A stretch of DNA of 6,250 nt, from NCBI GenBank assembly GCA_003242525.1, contig QGUU01000156.1, positions 1-6,250 of the forward strand, given 5' to 3'. Below are positions 1-6,170 of the stretch, piece by piece. The stretch comes from Pseudomonadota bacterium. GTDB lineage: Bacteria; Pseudomonadota; Alphaproteobacteria; Rhizobiales; Rhizobiaceae. A model generated the notes under the pieces. That model saw only the letters and a list, made by a program, of their open reading frames with translations, was not told the DNA's origin and did not search any database. Position 1 is the first letter of the stretch, and each line of letters begins with the position of its first letter. The position numbers were made by a program, and so were the translations under genes.

Positions 1-305
1 CCCCCGAGCAGGCCGAGCCTTACGACCTCATGGACCGTGAAGGGAAAGCCCAGCGCGGTCGCTTGAGGCAGAACTGCACGAACCGCCGCCGCCCGCGCAG
101 GTTCCATGCTGGCCAGGTTCTGTCCGTTGAAGAAGATCTGGCCGGAATAGGCAAGCTCGCCCGATAGCGCCTTGAGCAACGTGCTTTTGCCCGATCCATT
201 AGGACCGACGATCGCCACGATCTCCCCCGGCCGCGCTTCGAAGTCGATATCTGAAATGATCCGCCTGCCACCGATCGTGACAGTGATGCCTCGTGCCTGG
301 ATCAT
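1..305 (-). CDS. hmuV: Haem ABC transporter ATP-binding protein HmuV (partial, C-terminal part beyond the left edge)
   Basis: ATPase subunit of the haem importer; it works as a dimer on the cytoplasmic face of the permease HmuU. Only the first 101 codons are in the window. Translating the minus strand from the ATG at 305 gives a typical ABC start: a beta-strand region, then Walker A GPNGSGKST at residues 34-42, then LPQ with the Q-loop glutamine at residue 81, and FTVHEVVRLGL, which resembles the segment after the Q-loop in HmuV/FecE-type ATPases. The signature motif, Walker B and H-loop lie outside the window. The start is supported by a GAGGAG ribosome site that overlaps the hmuU stop codon (TGAGGAG), 4 bases before the ATG. 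The 8-base gap to hmuU implies coupled translation. Assignment to HmuV rather than another FecE-like ATPase rests mainly on the neighbouring haem genes. Confidence 0.93.
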   Translation of the reverse strand, partial: MIQARGITVTIGGRRIISDIDFEARPGEIVAIVGPNGSGKSTLLKALSGELAYSGQIFFNGQNLASMEPARAAAVRAVLPQATALGFPFTVHEVVRLGLLG

Positions 306-313
306 CGCGCTCC

Positions 314-1411
314 TCACAAATCCAGGATGCCGCGCTTGCGAAGCAGGATCCACAGGAAGAACGGCCCGCCTACCGCTGCCGTGATGATGCCTATCGGCAA
401 TTCGGCCGGTGCTACGACAGTGCGGCTTACCGCATCCGCCAGCAATAGCGCGGCCGCGCCAAGCAAAGCCGAGGCTGGCAACAGGTAGCGATTGTCGGGG
501 CCGATCAACAGCCGAAGCAGATGCGGAACGACGATCCCGATGAAGCCGATGCCACCACTGACGGCGACGGCTGCGCCGACAGCGGCCGAAACACCGACTA
601 TGGCGAGATATTTCACGCGCTGAACGTTGATGCCAAGATGGGTGGCAGTTGCTTCGCCAAGCGCCATGGCGTTTAGCCCGCGTGCGAGCAAGGGCGTGGT
701 GGCCAATGCCATCGCCATGACTGGCCCTGCCGTGCCGATCTTCTGCCAGGTCGCGCCAGCCAGGGAACCGAGCTGCCAGAAGGTCATGTCGCGTAGCTGC
801 CGATCATCAGCCACAAAGATCAGCACTCCGGTCAGCGCCATGGCCAGGGCCGCCAGCGCAATGCCGGCAAGCAACATGGTCGCCACCGATGTGCGCCCCT
901 GGCGCGTTGCTATGGCGTAGAGTATCAAGGTGGTCAGCAAGCCACCGCAGAAGGCCGCCAGCGGCAGTGCCGCCAAACCCAGCGGCGCCACCAGCGGTGC
1001 CAAGACCCCGCTTCCCAACACGATCACCAAGACAGCACCAAGGCCGGCGCCGGACGATACGCCGATCAGACCCGGATCGGCCAGCGGGTTGCGGAACAAG
1101 CCCTGCATCACCGCCCCCGAAACGGCCAGGGACGCTCCCACCAGCATCCCCAGAACAGCCCGGGGCAGTCGTATATCCTGGATGATGATCCGGTTGCGGA
1201 TTCCTGTTGCATCGTCCATCCCGTCACCGCTCAGCCAGTGGCGAACGAGCTCCAGCGCGGAGGCGTTGGAAGCGCCTGCGCCCAGGCTTGCCAGCACGAT
1301 GACGACCAGAAGCAGTGCCAGCACGACAATGGTGAGCCGGGCGCGCGCGGAGCGGTCCCCTGCAATCGGCGCGACTTTGGCTGGCGACGGGGCGAACGGC
1401 TGCGCGACCAT
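314..1411 (-). CDS. hmuU: Haem ABC transporter permease HmuU (FecCD family)
   Basis: Inner-membrane permease of 365 aa, the usual size for the family, that passes haem from HmuT into the cytoplasm. A short cytoplasmic tail leads into a first hydrophobic helix at about residues 27-48, and hydrophobic helices fill most of the rest. FecCD/BtuC hallmarks are visible: RLPR at 81-84 followed by LVGASLAVSG, then RNPLADP at 107-113 and the following GVSSGAG; LGEATATHLG at about 251-260, in the cytoplasmic region expected to contact the ATPase; and GGIGFIGIVVPHLLRLL from about 286, ending with the ELPIGIITAAVGGPFFLWIL helix. The ATG at 1411 follows the hmuT stop by 12 bases. Its ribosome site is weak (TGAGAA overlapping the hmuT stop), which suggests translation coupled to hmuT. 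Sequence alone places it among siderophore/haem/B12 permeases; haem is inferred from the operon. Confidence 0.95.
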   Translation of the reverse strand: MVAQPFAPSPAKVAPIAGDRSARARLTIVVLALLLVVIVLASLGAGASNASALELVRHWLSGDGMDDATGIRNRIIIQDIRLPRAVLGMLVGASLAVSGAVMQGLFRNPLADPGLIGVSSGAGLGAVLVIVLGSGVLAPLVAPLGLAALPLAAFCGGLLTTLILYAIATRQGRTSVATMLLAGIALAALAMALTGVLIFVADDRQLRDMTFWQLGSLAGATWQKIGTAGPVMAMALATTPLLARGLNAMALGEATATHLGINVQRVKYLAIVGVSAAVGAAVAVSGGIGFIGIVVPHLLRLLIGPDNRYLLPASALLGAAALLLADAVSRTVVAPAELPIGIITAAVGGPFFLWILLRKRGILDL

Positions 1412-1423
1412 TTTGCGATGTTC

Positions 1424-2302
1424 TCAGCCGCTCTTGCCGTACAGAGCATCGGCAAGATCGCGGATGGCATCGGCGGTACGAGGTCCGAAACCCAGCAGGT
1501 AGCTGCCATCCATGCGGATCACCCGGCGCGCGGAGCCGGCCGGCGTCTGCCCTATCGCTGCATTGGAAAACAGCATTTCATCCGAAATCGGCGCACCTCC
1601 ACCATCCATTACCAGTATGGCATCAGGTGCAGCCGAAATGACCGCCTCGTCGGAAAGCTGCTTGTATCCCGAAAATCCGTCGATGGAGTTGGTCGCGCCA
1701 GCAAGGCGCATGATCCCGTCGGCAGCCGTGTCGGTGCCTGCTGCCAGAATCTTGCCGCCCTGCATGGACAGGATGAAGAGAACGCGCACGCGCTTCTTGA
1801 GGGCAGCCGAGCGTGCTTCCGCTGCCCTGAGTTTGCCGTCGATTTCGGCAGCAAGCACGGACGCCTTGTCGTCCACGCCCAGCGCCCGCCCTACGATGCG
1901 GATTCTTTCCAATATGCCTTCGCGATCGTAGCGCTCCGGCACCTCGACATAGGGCACGCTCGCCTTTTTGAGCACCTCCACCGCTTCCTTCGGGCCGCTG
2001 CCCTGCAAGGCGATGATGCCTGATGGTTGCACCGAAAGCACTCCTTCCGGAGAGAGGGCGCGCATGTAGCCGACATCGGGTAGCGCGCTGGCTTCCTGGG
2101 GAAAGAGACTGGTGGAATCACGGGCGACGAGGTGCCTGCCCTCGCCGAGGGCGAAAACGGTCTCAGTGATCGCTCCACCAATGGCGACCACCCTCGACTT
2201 GTCGGGCAGGACGCTGACATCTTCCGCAGAGGCAGGATAAGCGAGAAGCATGAGCATTCCGCCCAGTGCAGCTGCGCGGACCTTGTTCAACCAGCTGTTC
2301 AT
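1424..2302 (-). CDS. hmuT: Periplasmic haem-binding protein HmuT
   Basis: Substrate-binding protein of the haem importer, 292 aa. A Sec signal peptide is clear: positively charged start (K7, R9), hydrophobic core AALGGMLMLLAYP, and an ASA cleavage site at about 24-26 before EDVSVLP. No lipobox cysteine is present, so the mature protein should be soluble in the periplasm. The mature part starts with VVAIGGAITETVFALGEG and then ARDSTSLFP, typical of the HmuT/ShuT/PhuT group in the TroA/BtuF fold. Y79 in PDVGYMRALSPEG lies in the segment where characterised relatives have a haem-ligating tyrosine; this equivalence is from memory of the family. A long helix about halfway along (residues 150-180, rich in Ala, Lys, Arg) fits the backbone helix linking the two lobes. 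The ATG at 2302 lies 14 bases after the hmuS stop, with AGAGG about 9 bases upstream. Confidence 0.94.
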   Translation of the reverse strand: MNSWLNKVRAAALGGMLMLLAYPASAEDVSVLPDKSRVVAIGGAITETVFALGEGRHLVARDSTSLFPQEASALPDVGYMRALSPEGVLSVQPSGIIALQGSGPKEAVEVLKKASVPYVEVPERYDREGILERIRIVGRALGVDDKASVLAAEIDGKLRAAEARSAALKKRVRVLFILSMQGGKILAAGTDTAADGIMRLAGATNSIDGFSGYKQLSDEAVISAAPDAILVMDGGGAPISDEMLFSNAAIGQTPAGSARRVIRMDGSYLLGFGPRTADAIRDLADALYGKSG

Positions 2303-2316
2303 TCCCTCGAACCTCT

Positions 2317-3381
2317 TCAGGCGGCAGTGGAGGCCGGCACACGCGGAAGGTTCTCGACCAGCGAGCGCCAGTCCTGCCGCTCGTCCTCGCCTTCATGGCG
2401 TTCACCGAAGAACTGGATGATCAGCCGGCCCTTGGCGTCATAGGCGTCAATTGAGGTAAGATGGCCTTCCTTGATGGGCCGCCGAAGTGCCCACACTTCC
2501 GCGATGTGGTCGGTACGCAGATGCAGATGGAAACTGGGATCCATCACATTGAGCCATGGCCCCATCGTCTTTAGTTCGGTAACCGGCCCGGTATAGATCT
2601 GGGTGCAGCCCCGGTTGCCGACGAAGCACATGATCGGAAGCTGCTCGGACGCGACGAGCGGAAGCATCGCGCTGACGACACTCCGATCGAGAGGCCAGGC
2701 ATAATCCTCACCCACCGTTCGCACGGCGACATGACGGGAAACGCCGAGATTTTTCAGTATGCCATAGAACTGGTGGACGTCCTTCATGCTGCTCCAGCGG
2801 GTGCGCAACTCCTCGCGGCGAGAGAATGCCTCCACAGTGACTGCGTCTTCGGGGGCAGCCGGATAGGGTTTCGTTTCAACATTTTGCCCCTGGTCGGAGG
2901 ACAGATGGCGCTCGACCAGGGCCCGGTAGGCTGTCACGTCCGAACCGGGGCGCAGATGGATCTTGTGAACCGCCTCGCCCTCCGCATCGAAGAACTGCAG
3001 GCTGTAGCGCACCATGTCGCCGTCGCGCTTTTCAACCGCGAATCCGTGTACCCAATGTTCGAAAAAGACCCTGAGATCGACATTGCTGCCGAGCACGGCC
3101 GCTGCAGCGGAACTGGCCTGCACCTCGCCGAAAGAGCCTATCGTCTCATGTACTGCGCTTTCATTGCGCGTCAGCGTCATCACCTCGCCCAGCGCCGGCA
3201 ACTCGTCGAGAAGCTCCCGCACACGCGGTTCGATCCGCTTGGCACCTTCCCCGCAATGGGCGGCCACGAGCTCCGCCTCGGAAATACCGAGGTTTGCCGC
3301 AAGGTCGCGTTCGCGCATCTTCGGGTTATCGAGACGTGCCCGCCTTATTTCGTGCGGCGCCGGTTTGACGCGCTGGTCCAT
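2317..3381 (-). CDS. hmuS: Cytoplasmic haem-binding/processing protein HmuS (HemS/ChuS/PhuS family)
   Basis: A 354-aa protein with no signal peptide, the normal length for HemS-family proteins, which bind imported haem in the cytoplasm and either pass it on or help degrade it. The two-repeat architecture is visible: residues about 1-170 and 180-354 each contain an L-P-x-(L)GEVMT/MKDVHQF-type opening and a F(H)xHLR/IHLRPG-like stretch. H203 in MKDVHQFYG is the best candidate for the proximal haem ligand (His193/His196/His209 in ChuS/HemS/PhuS). R104 in NVDLRVFFEHW is a candidate distal pocket residue. FVGNRGCTQIYTGPV and MGPWLNVMDPSFHLHLR (about 253-289) are conserved-family segments. The ATG at 3381 has a strong ribosome site (GGGAG, 7 bases upstream). 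It lies 19 bases after hmuP and 14 before hmuT. Whether rhizobial HmuS degrades haem itself cannot be told from sequence. Confidence 0.95.
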   Translation of the reverse strand: MDQRVKPAPHEIRRARLDNPKMRERDLAANLGISEAELVAAHCGEGAKRIEPRVRELLDELPALGEVMTLTRNESAVHETIGSFGEVQASSAAAAVLGSNVDLRVFFEHWVHGFAVEKRDGDMVRYSLQFFDAEGEAVHKIHLRPGSDVTAYRALVERHLSSDQGQNVETKPYPAAPEDAVTVEAFSRREELRTRWSSMKDVHQFYGILKNLGVSRHVAVRTVGEDYAWPLDRSVVSAMLPLVASEQLPIMCFVGNRGCTQIYTGPVTELKTMGPWLNVMDPSFHLHLRTDHIAEVWALRRPIKEGHLTSIDAYDAKGRLIIQFFGERHEGEDERQDWRSLVENLPRVPASTAA

Positions 3382-3400
3382 TATCCCTCTCCCACGAAGC

Positions 3401-3607
3401 TTACTTGTTGAGGATGAGCTTGCCCTGACGGGTAATCTTCAGGCGATACAGGGCGCCGTGATGCTCAATGCCGATCTCGTGCTCGCCCTGGAACAGGGAA
3501 TTGGACGACAGGGTACGCATCGAAAGCGGAAGCCGCTCGACCCTTACCGGCGTCGCCTCCCGCCTGCGCGGCTGGTAGCCGAAACTGTCAGGGTTATGCC
3601 TGTTCAT
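3401..3607 (-). CDS. hmuP: HemP/HmuP family haem-uptake regulator
   Basis: Small cytoplasmic protein, 68 aa from the chosen start. The second half (about residues 36-68, SLFQGEHEIGIEHHGALYRLKITRQGKLILNK) is an almost canonical HemP domain: SLFQG, then I-x-H-x-G-x-x-YRL-x-IT-x-x-GKLIL at the C-terminus. The first half is basic and looks unstructured. In rhizobia, HmuP is known as an activator or co-activator of the haem receptor gene, which here starts next door on the other strand. The ATG at 3607 is preferred because GGGAG sits 8 bases before it. In-frame ATGs at 3652 and 3685 would give 83 or 94 aa, but they have poorer ribosome sites, and the one at 3685 directly abuts the candidate iron operator at 3670-3684, which its first codons would overlap. 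HmuP is the first gene of the hmuPSTUV operon. Confidence 0.92.
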   Translation of the reverse strand: MNRHNPDSFGYQPRRREATPVRVERLPLSMRTLSSNSLFQGEHEIGIEHHGALYRLKITRQGKLILNK

Positions 3608-3650
3608 GGGGTTTGCTCCCGCTGTTTCACCGCTTGAAAAGAGAGGCTTC

Positions 3651-3662
3651 ATTGAGCTCAAT
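3651..3662. repeat. Perfect 12-base palindrome in the hmuP leader
   Basis: ATTGAGCTCAAT reads the same on both strands. It lies between the candidate iron operator and the hmuP start at 3607, so it is in the probable 5' leader of the hmuP operon and about 140 bases upstream of the receptor start. It could be a protein-binding site, for instance for another iron regulator or HmuP itself, or a chance palindrome. It does not resemble the Irr-type ICE consensus as I remember it. No function is assigned. Confidence 0.4.
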
Positions 3663-3668
3663 CCATTG

Positions 3669-3697
3669 TTGACTCGATTACTCATGTTTACTAGTCA
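3669..3697 (+). promoter_or_regulatory. Possible promoter of the haem receptor gene
   Basis: TTGACT (3669-3674) matches the -35 consensus at 5 of 6 positions and is followed after 17 bases by TAGTCA (3692-3697), a weak -10 element. Transcription would begin near 3704, giving a leader of about 95 bases before the ATG at 3800. The -35 lies inside the candidate IRO box. The poor -10 fits a promoter that needs an activator such as HmuP, but this is inference. No equally convincing pair was found for the hmuP direction. Confidence 0.35.
3670..3684. promoter_or_regulatory. Candidate iron-responsive operator (RirA/IRO box, TGA-N9-TCA)
   Basis: TGACTCGATTACTCA is an exact match to TGA-N9-TCA, the IRO-box pattern reported for RirA-regulated iron genes in rhizobia. 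It lies between the divergent hmuP operon and receptor gene, where an iron repressor site is expected. It overlaps the candidate -35 element of the receptor promoter, so a bound repressor would block RNA polymerase. The pattern has only six fixed bases, so chance matches are common; position, dyad context and gene content make it credible. Binding by RirA is an inference. Confidence 0.55.
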
Positions 3698-3730
3698 GTG
3701 CAATACCGGAGTAAATGAGTCAACATTCAA

Positions 3731-3740
3731 TTTCCGGAAA
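3731..3740. repeat. Perfect 10-base palindrome in the receptor leader
   Basis: TTTCCGGAAA is self-complementary and lies just downstream of the right arm of the inverted repeat, about 60 bases before the receptor start. It could be a small regulator site or a chance palindrome. The rest of the receptor leader (3741-3788) shows no further structure that I recognise. Confidence 0.25.
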
Positions 3741-3788
3741 GAGACAACAGCGAGCGAGCACCATGCCAGCCAGCTTTCAACCGAAATT

Positions 3789-3792
3789 GGAG
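3789..3792 (+). promoter_or_regulatory. Ribosome binding site supporting the receptor start at 3800
   Basis: GGAG ends 7 bases before the ATG at 3800, the only in-frame ATG upstream of the signal peptide core. A second GGAG (3796-3799) touches the ATG and is too close to serve. A strong AGGAGG-like run at 3857-3865 lies inside the coding region and has no in-frame ATG behind it. Confidence 0.6.
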
Positions 3793-3799
3793 TCTGGAG

Positions 3800-6037
3800 A
3801 TGGCAGATCGGGGCCGATGGGTGCCGGAATACGGGCTGGCGTATGCGCTTCTGAACAAAAGGAGGCTGGCAGCTCTGTTGGGTGGCGTGGCGCTGGCCAC
3901 GCTGACAACGGCCGTGGCGCAAGCGCAGCAGGCGGATCAGACCATCAGCGCGCAGGAAGAAGACAGCTCAACGCAGGAGACGACGACCGACGCTTCTGGC
4001 GCTACCGTGCTTGACCGGATTCTTGTTGTCAGCCGCACCGGCGAAACGGCCATCGAATCGCTTTCCTCTTCAAGCCATATCGACCAGGAGCAGCTTGAGC
4101 GCCGCATGGCGACGAACGTCAATGACGCGTTCTTCGGGGTGCCCGGAACGGTTGTCCAGAGCGATGCCAGACGGACTGCCTCTTCCGTCAACATCCGGGG
4201 CCTCCAGGACTTTGGCCGCGTCCAGGTAATCGTTGACGGCGCCCGCCAGGATTTCAGCCGGTCCGGCCATGGCACCAGTTCCACATTCTGGATCGACCCC
4301 GACCTGATCCAGTCTGTTGACGTCACTCGCGGGCCGGTCGCCAATACTTACGGATCGGGCGCCATTGGCGGCGTGGTGATGTTCGACACCAAGGATGCTT
4401 CTGGCTTCCTCAGGCCTGACGAAACCTGGGCCACCTCCGCGACCGGCCGCTTCGAAACCAATGGCAAGGGCTGGACTACAAGCGCCACGGGCGCCTACCG
4501 GTTCAGCGACGATTTCGACGTGCTCGGGAACATCGTCTACCGCGACTACGATGAGTACAGGGATGGCGACGGCGACAGGGTTGCCGGCAGTGCTTTCGAC
4601 GTCCTTAGCGGCATGCTGAAAACATCAATCCGGCCCACCGAACACAGCGAATTGAAACTCGGCTGGATTGGCGCGAACGACGATTGGTCCGAGGTGAGCA
4701 GGGGCGTGCCTGTTTCCGACCTCGAGATGAAGCAGAACACCTATACGGCGCGCTACAACATAACCGACGAGGAAAAGAGCTGGCTGGACCTGCACATCCA
4801 CGCATCCTACAACAAGACCAGGCTGGACCGGACCTATCTCACCACCTTGAGCTTTGGGCAGTTCGATCCGGTCACCGGTCTTCCCACCGTTATCCCGGCT
4901 GGATCGAAAACGAACTACGACCTCGGCACCTTCAATTTCGACCTCTGGAACACCTCCCGATTCGAAACCGGCTCGCTTCAGCATGAACTGACTTATGGCG
5001 GCGACTGGGTGAGCGATGACATGGTCACGCTCGACCCCGGCGGCGGCCAGGACACCTATACGCCCTCGGGCAAGAGACGCGTCAGCGGCGCCTATATCCA
5101 GGACAAGATCACCTGGGACTGGTTCGAAGTGATCGCCGGGCTGCGTTACGACAGCTACAAGCTTGATAGCGATACCGCGAACAGTTCCGGCGACCGTCTT
5201 TCACCGCGCATTACGCTAGGCGTCACGCCTTTTCAGACCGCTGCGCTGAGCGGTCTGCAGTTCTACGGCACCTATGCGGAAGGATACCGTTCTCCTTCCA
5301 TCACGGAAACACTGATGAATGGCATGCATCCCACCTGGGCAACCTTCCCCTTTCTGCCTAATCCGAATCTCAAGCCGGAAATCGGAAGGACATGGGAAGC
5401 CGGCCTCAACTATAAGGCTAATGACATATTGGAAGCAGGCGATGCCCTGCGTCTGAAGGCAGCCTATTTCAATAACGACATCGACGACTATATCGGCATG
5501 ACCAACCTGCAGGCGGGAGGTCCGGGCTGCCCAGATCTCGGCCTTCCACCTCCGCCTTTTCCGGGCGGGCCGGGTTATCAGCCCGTATGCTCCCAGTACC
5601 AGAATTTCGCCAATGCCAGGATCAGAGGCTTCGAATTTGAAGGCTTCTACGACGCGTCATGGGGGTTCGCCGGGCTGTCCGCCTCGATCATCAACGGCCA
5701 TACCGTATCTTACGCCGGCGTGCGCGAGGATCTGGCAACAATCCCTTCCAGCCAGATGACTGCGCAACTCGGATTTCGCTTCTTCGAAGACAGGCTGACG
5801 GTTGGCGGCGAGGTGCAATACAATGGCAAGCCAAAGGGGAATACGCTTGCCGAAGACTATACGCTCGTGAACGCTTTCGCGAGCTACATGGCCAATGAGA
5901 ACCTCAAGGTCGACTTCCGCGTCGATAATCTTTTTGATGTGAAGTACGCGAACCCGCTAAATGCAACTACGACCTCTGCCGTCTACGAGCCAGGCATCAC
6001 GTTGAAGCTCGCCGCCACAATGCGGTTTGGAGGTTGA
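3800..6037 (+). CDS. shmR: TonB-dependent outer-membrane haem receptor (ShmR/HmuR type)
   Basis: A 745-aa outer-membrane beta-barrel importer, the right length for haem receptors. Signal peptide: an unusually long first part, then NKRR (19-22), a hydrophobic core, and AVAQA cleavage at about residue 42. A TonB-box-like segment (about 69-77, VLDRILVVS) precedes the plug. Plug motifs include NIRGLQDFGRVQVIVDGARQ and the ending VDVTRGPVANTYGSGAIGGVV. Haem-receptor features: YRSP at 496-499, where FRAP is usual; NPNL at 521-524 followed by KPE; between them H510, matching the conserved barrel histidine of HemR-type receptors; and plug H157 (SGHG), a candidate second ligand. The protein ends in KLAATMRFGG, so the usual terminal aromatic is followed by two glycines. 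A loop with C577 and C597 around a proline/glycine stretch may be disulphide-bonded. It is divergent from the hmuP operon and upstream of the ABM-type gene. The homologous name could equally be hmuR; haem specificity is well supported by motifs and context. Confidence 0.93.
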   Translation: MADRGRWVPEYGLAYALLNKRRLAALLGGVALATLTTAVAQAQQADQTISAQEEDSSTQETTTDASGATVLDRILVVSRTGETAIESLSSSSHIDQEQLERRMATNVNDAFFGVPGTVVQSDARRTASSVNIRGLQDFGRVQVIVDGARQDFSRSGHGTSSTFWIDPDLIQSVDVTRGPVANTYGSGAIGGVVMFDTKDASGFLRPDETWATSATGRFETNGKGWTTSATGAYRFSDDFDVLGNIVYRDYDEYRDGDGDRVAGSAFDVLSGMLKTSIRPTEHSELKLGWIGANDDWSEVSRGVPVSDLEMKQNTYTARYNITDEEKSWLDLHIHASYNKTRLDRTYLTTLSFGQFDPVTGLPTVIPAGSKTNYDLGTFNFDLWNTSRFETGSLQHELTYGGDWVSDDMVTLDPGGGQDTYTPSGKRRVSGAYIQDKITWDWFEVIAGLRYDSYKLDSDTANSSGDRLSPRITLGVTPFQTAALSGLQFYGTYAEGYRSPSITETLMNGMHPTWATFPFLPNPNLKPEIGRTWEAGLNYKANDILEAGDALRLKAAYFNNDIDDYIGMTNLQAGGPGCPDLGLPPPPFPGGPGYQPVCSQYQNFANARIRGFEFEGFYDASWGFAGLSASIINGHTVSYAGVREDLATIPSSQMTAQLGFRFFEDRLTVGGEVQYNGKPKGNTLAEDYTLVNAFASYMANENLKVDFRVDNLFDVKYANPLNATTTSAVYEPGITLKLAATMRFGG

Positions 6038-6074
6038 AGGGGCTGAAGACTTCCAACCGCACCTCCATCACCCT

Positions 6075-6089
6075 CGGCCTTTAAGGCCG
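6075..6089 (+). other. Small GC-rich hairpin after the receptor gene
   Basis: CGGCC-TTTAA-GGCCG can form a 5 to 7 base-pair stem about 37 bases after the receptor stop codon. It is not followed by a run of T, so it is a poor intrinsic terminator. It may stabilise the receptor mRNA 3' end or reduce read-through into the next gene. The 133-base spacer (6038-6170) contains no gene that I can support. Confidence 0.35.
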
Positions 6090-6106
6090 CCTACGCCTTT
6101 CGCCGA

Positions 6107-6126
6107 ACCGACTGCGTTTTGTCGGT
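6107..6126 (+). other. Second small hairpin in the spacer before the ABM-type gene
   Basis: ACCGAC (6107-6112) pairs with GTCGGT (6121-6126) across an 8-base loop that contains TTTT. With the hairpin at 6075-6089 it makes two successive stems between the receptor and the downstream gene. The stem is short and the T-run is in the loop rather than after the stem, so a terminator role is doubtful. Confidence 0.25.
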
Positions 6127-6156
6127 CGCGAAACAGTTCACCCAAGCGACATCACT

Positions 6157-6163
6157 GGAGAGG
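6157..6163 (+). promoter_or_regulatory. Strong ribosome binding site for the ABM-type gene
   Basis: GGAGAGG ends 7 bases before the ATG at 6171. This ideal site and spacing selects the first ATG (MYIAMNRF) over the ATG four codons later, and supports a real gene although only 26 codons are visible. Confidence 0.7.
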
Positions 6164-6170
6164 ATAGACG

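Larger units (their letters stand above)
3669..3723. repeat. Imperfect 15-base inverted repeat between divergent hmuP and receptor genes
   Basis: The left arm is TTGACTCGATTACTC (3669-3683). The right arm is GAGTAAATGAGTCAA (3709-3723), whose reverse complement is TTGACTCATTTACTC. The arms match at 13 of 15 positions and are separated by 25 bases. Each arm carries the core of a TGA-N9-TCA-like box; the right copy (3708-3722) has one change from the consensus (GGA-N9-TCA). The layout suggests paired operators that each face one of the divergent genes, bound by the same regulator. Centre-to-centre distance is 40 bases, close to four helical turns, which would put both sites on the same face of the DNA. 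Confidence 0.6.

Noticed and set aside
930..2023. Long plus-strand open frames opposite hmuU and hmuT (930-1502, 1238-2023)
   Set aside because: They are antisense to clearly recognisable transporter genes, show no known domain and have low-complexity compositions typical of GC-rich shadow frames.
2731..3637. Plus-strand open frames opposite hmuS and hmuP (2731-3411, 3014-3637)
   Set aside because: Both lie over HmuS and HmuP, whose family motifs are unmistakable; no ribosome site or domain supports the antisense frames.
3608..3799. Irr-type ICE box or Fur box in the divergent promoter
   Set aside because: No TTAGAA-like or GATAATGATAATC-like sequence is visible; the TGA-N9-TCA pattern fits better.
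3715..4014. Plus-strand frame of 99 aa overlapping the receptor start
   Set aside because: It starts inside the right operator arm, runs out of frame with the receptor and its sequence has no recognisable fold; it is most likely leader plus shadow.
6075..6126. Rho-independent terminator after the receptor gene
   Set aside because: Neither stem is followed by a T-run, so a terminator call is not justified; they are listed only as hairpins.
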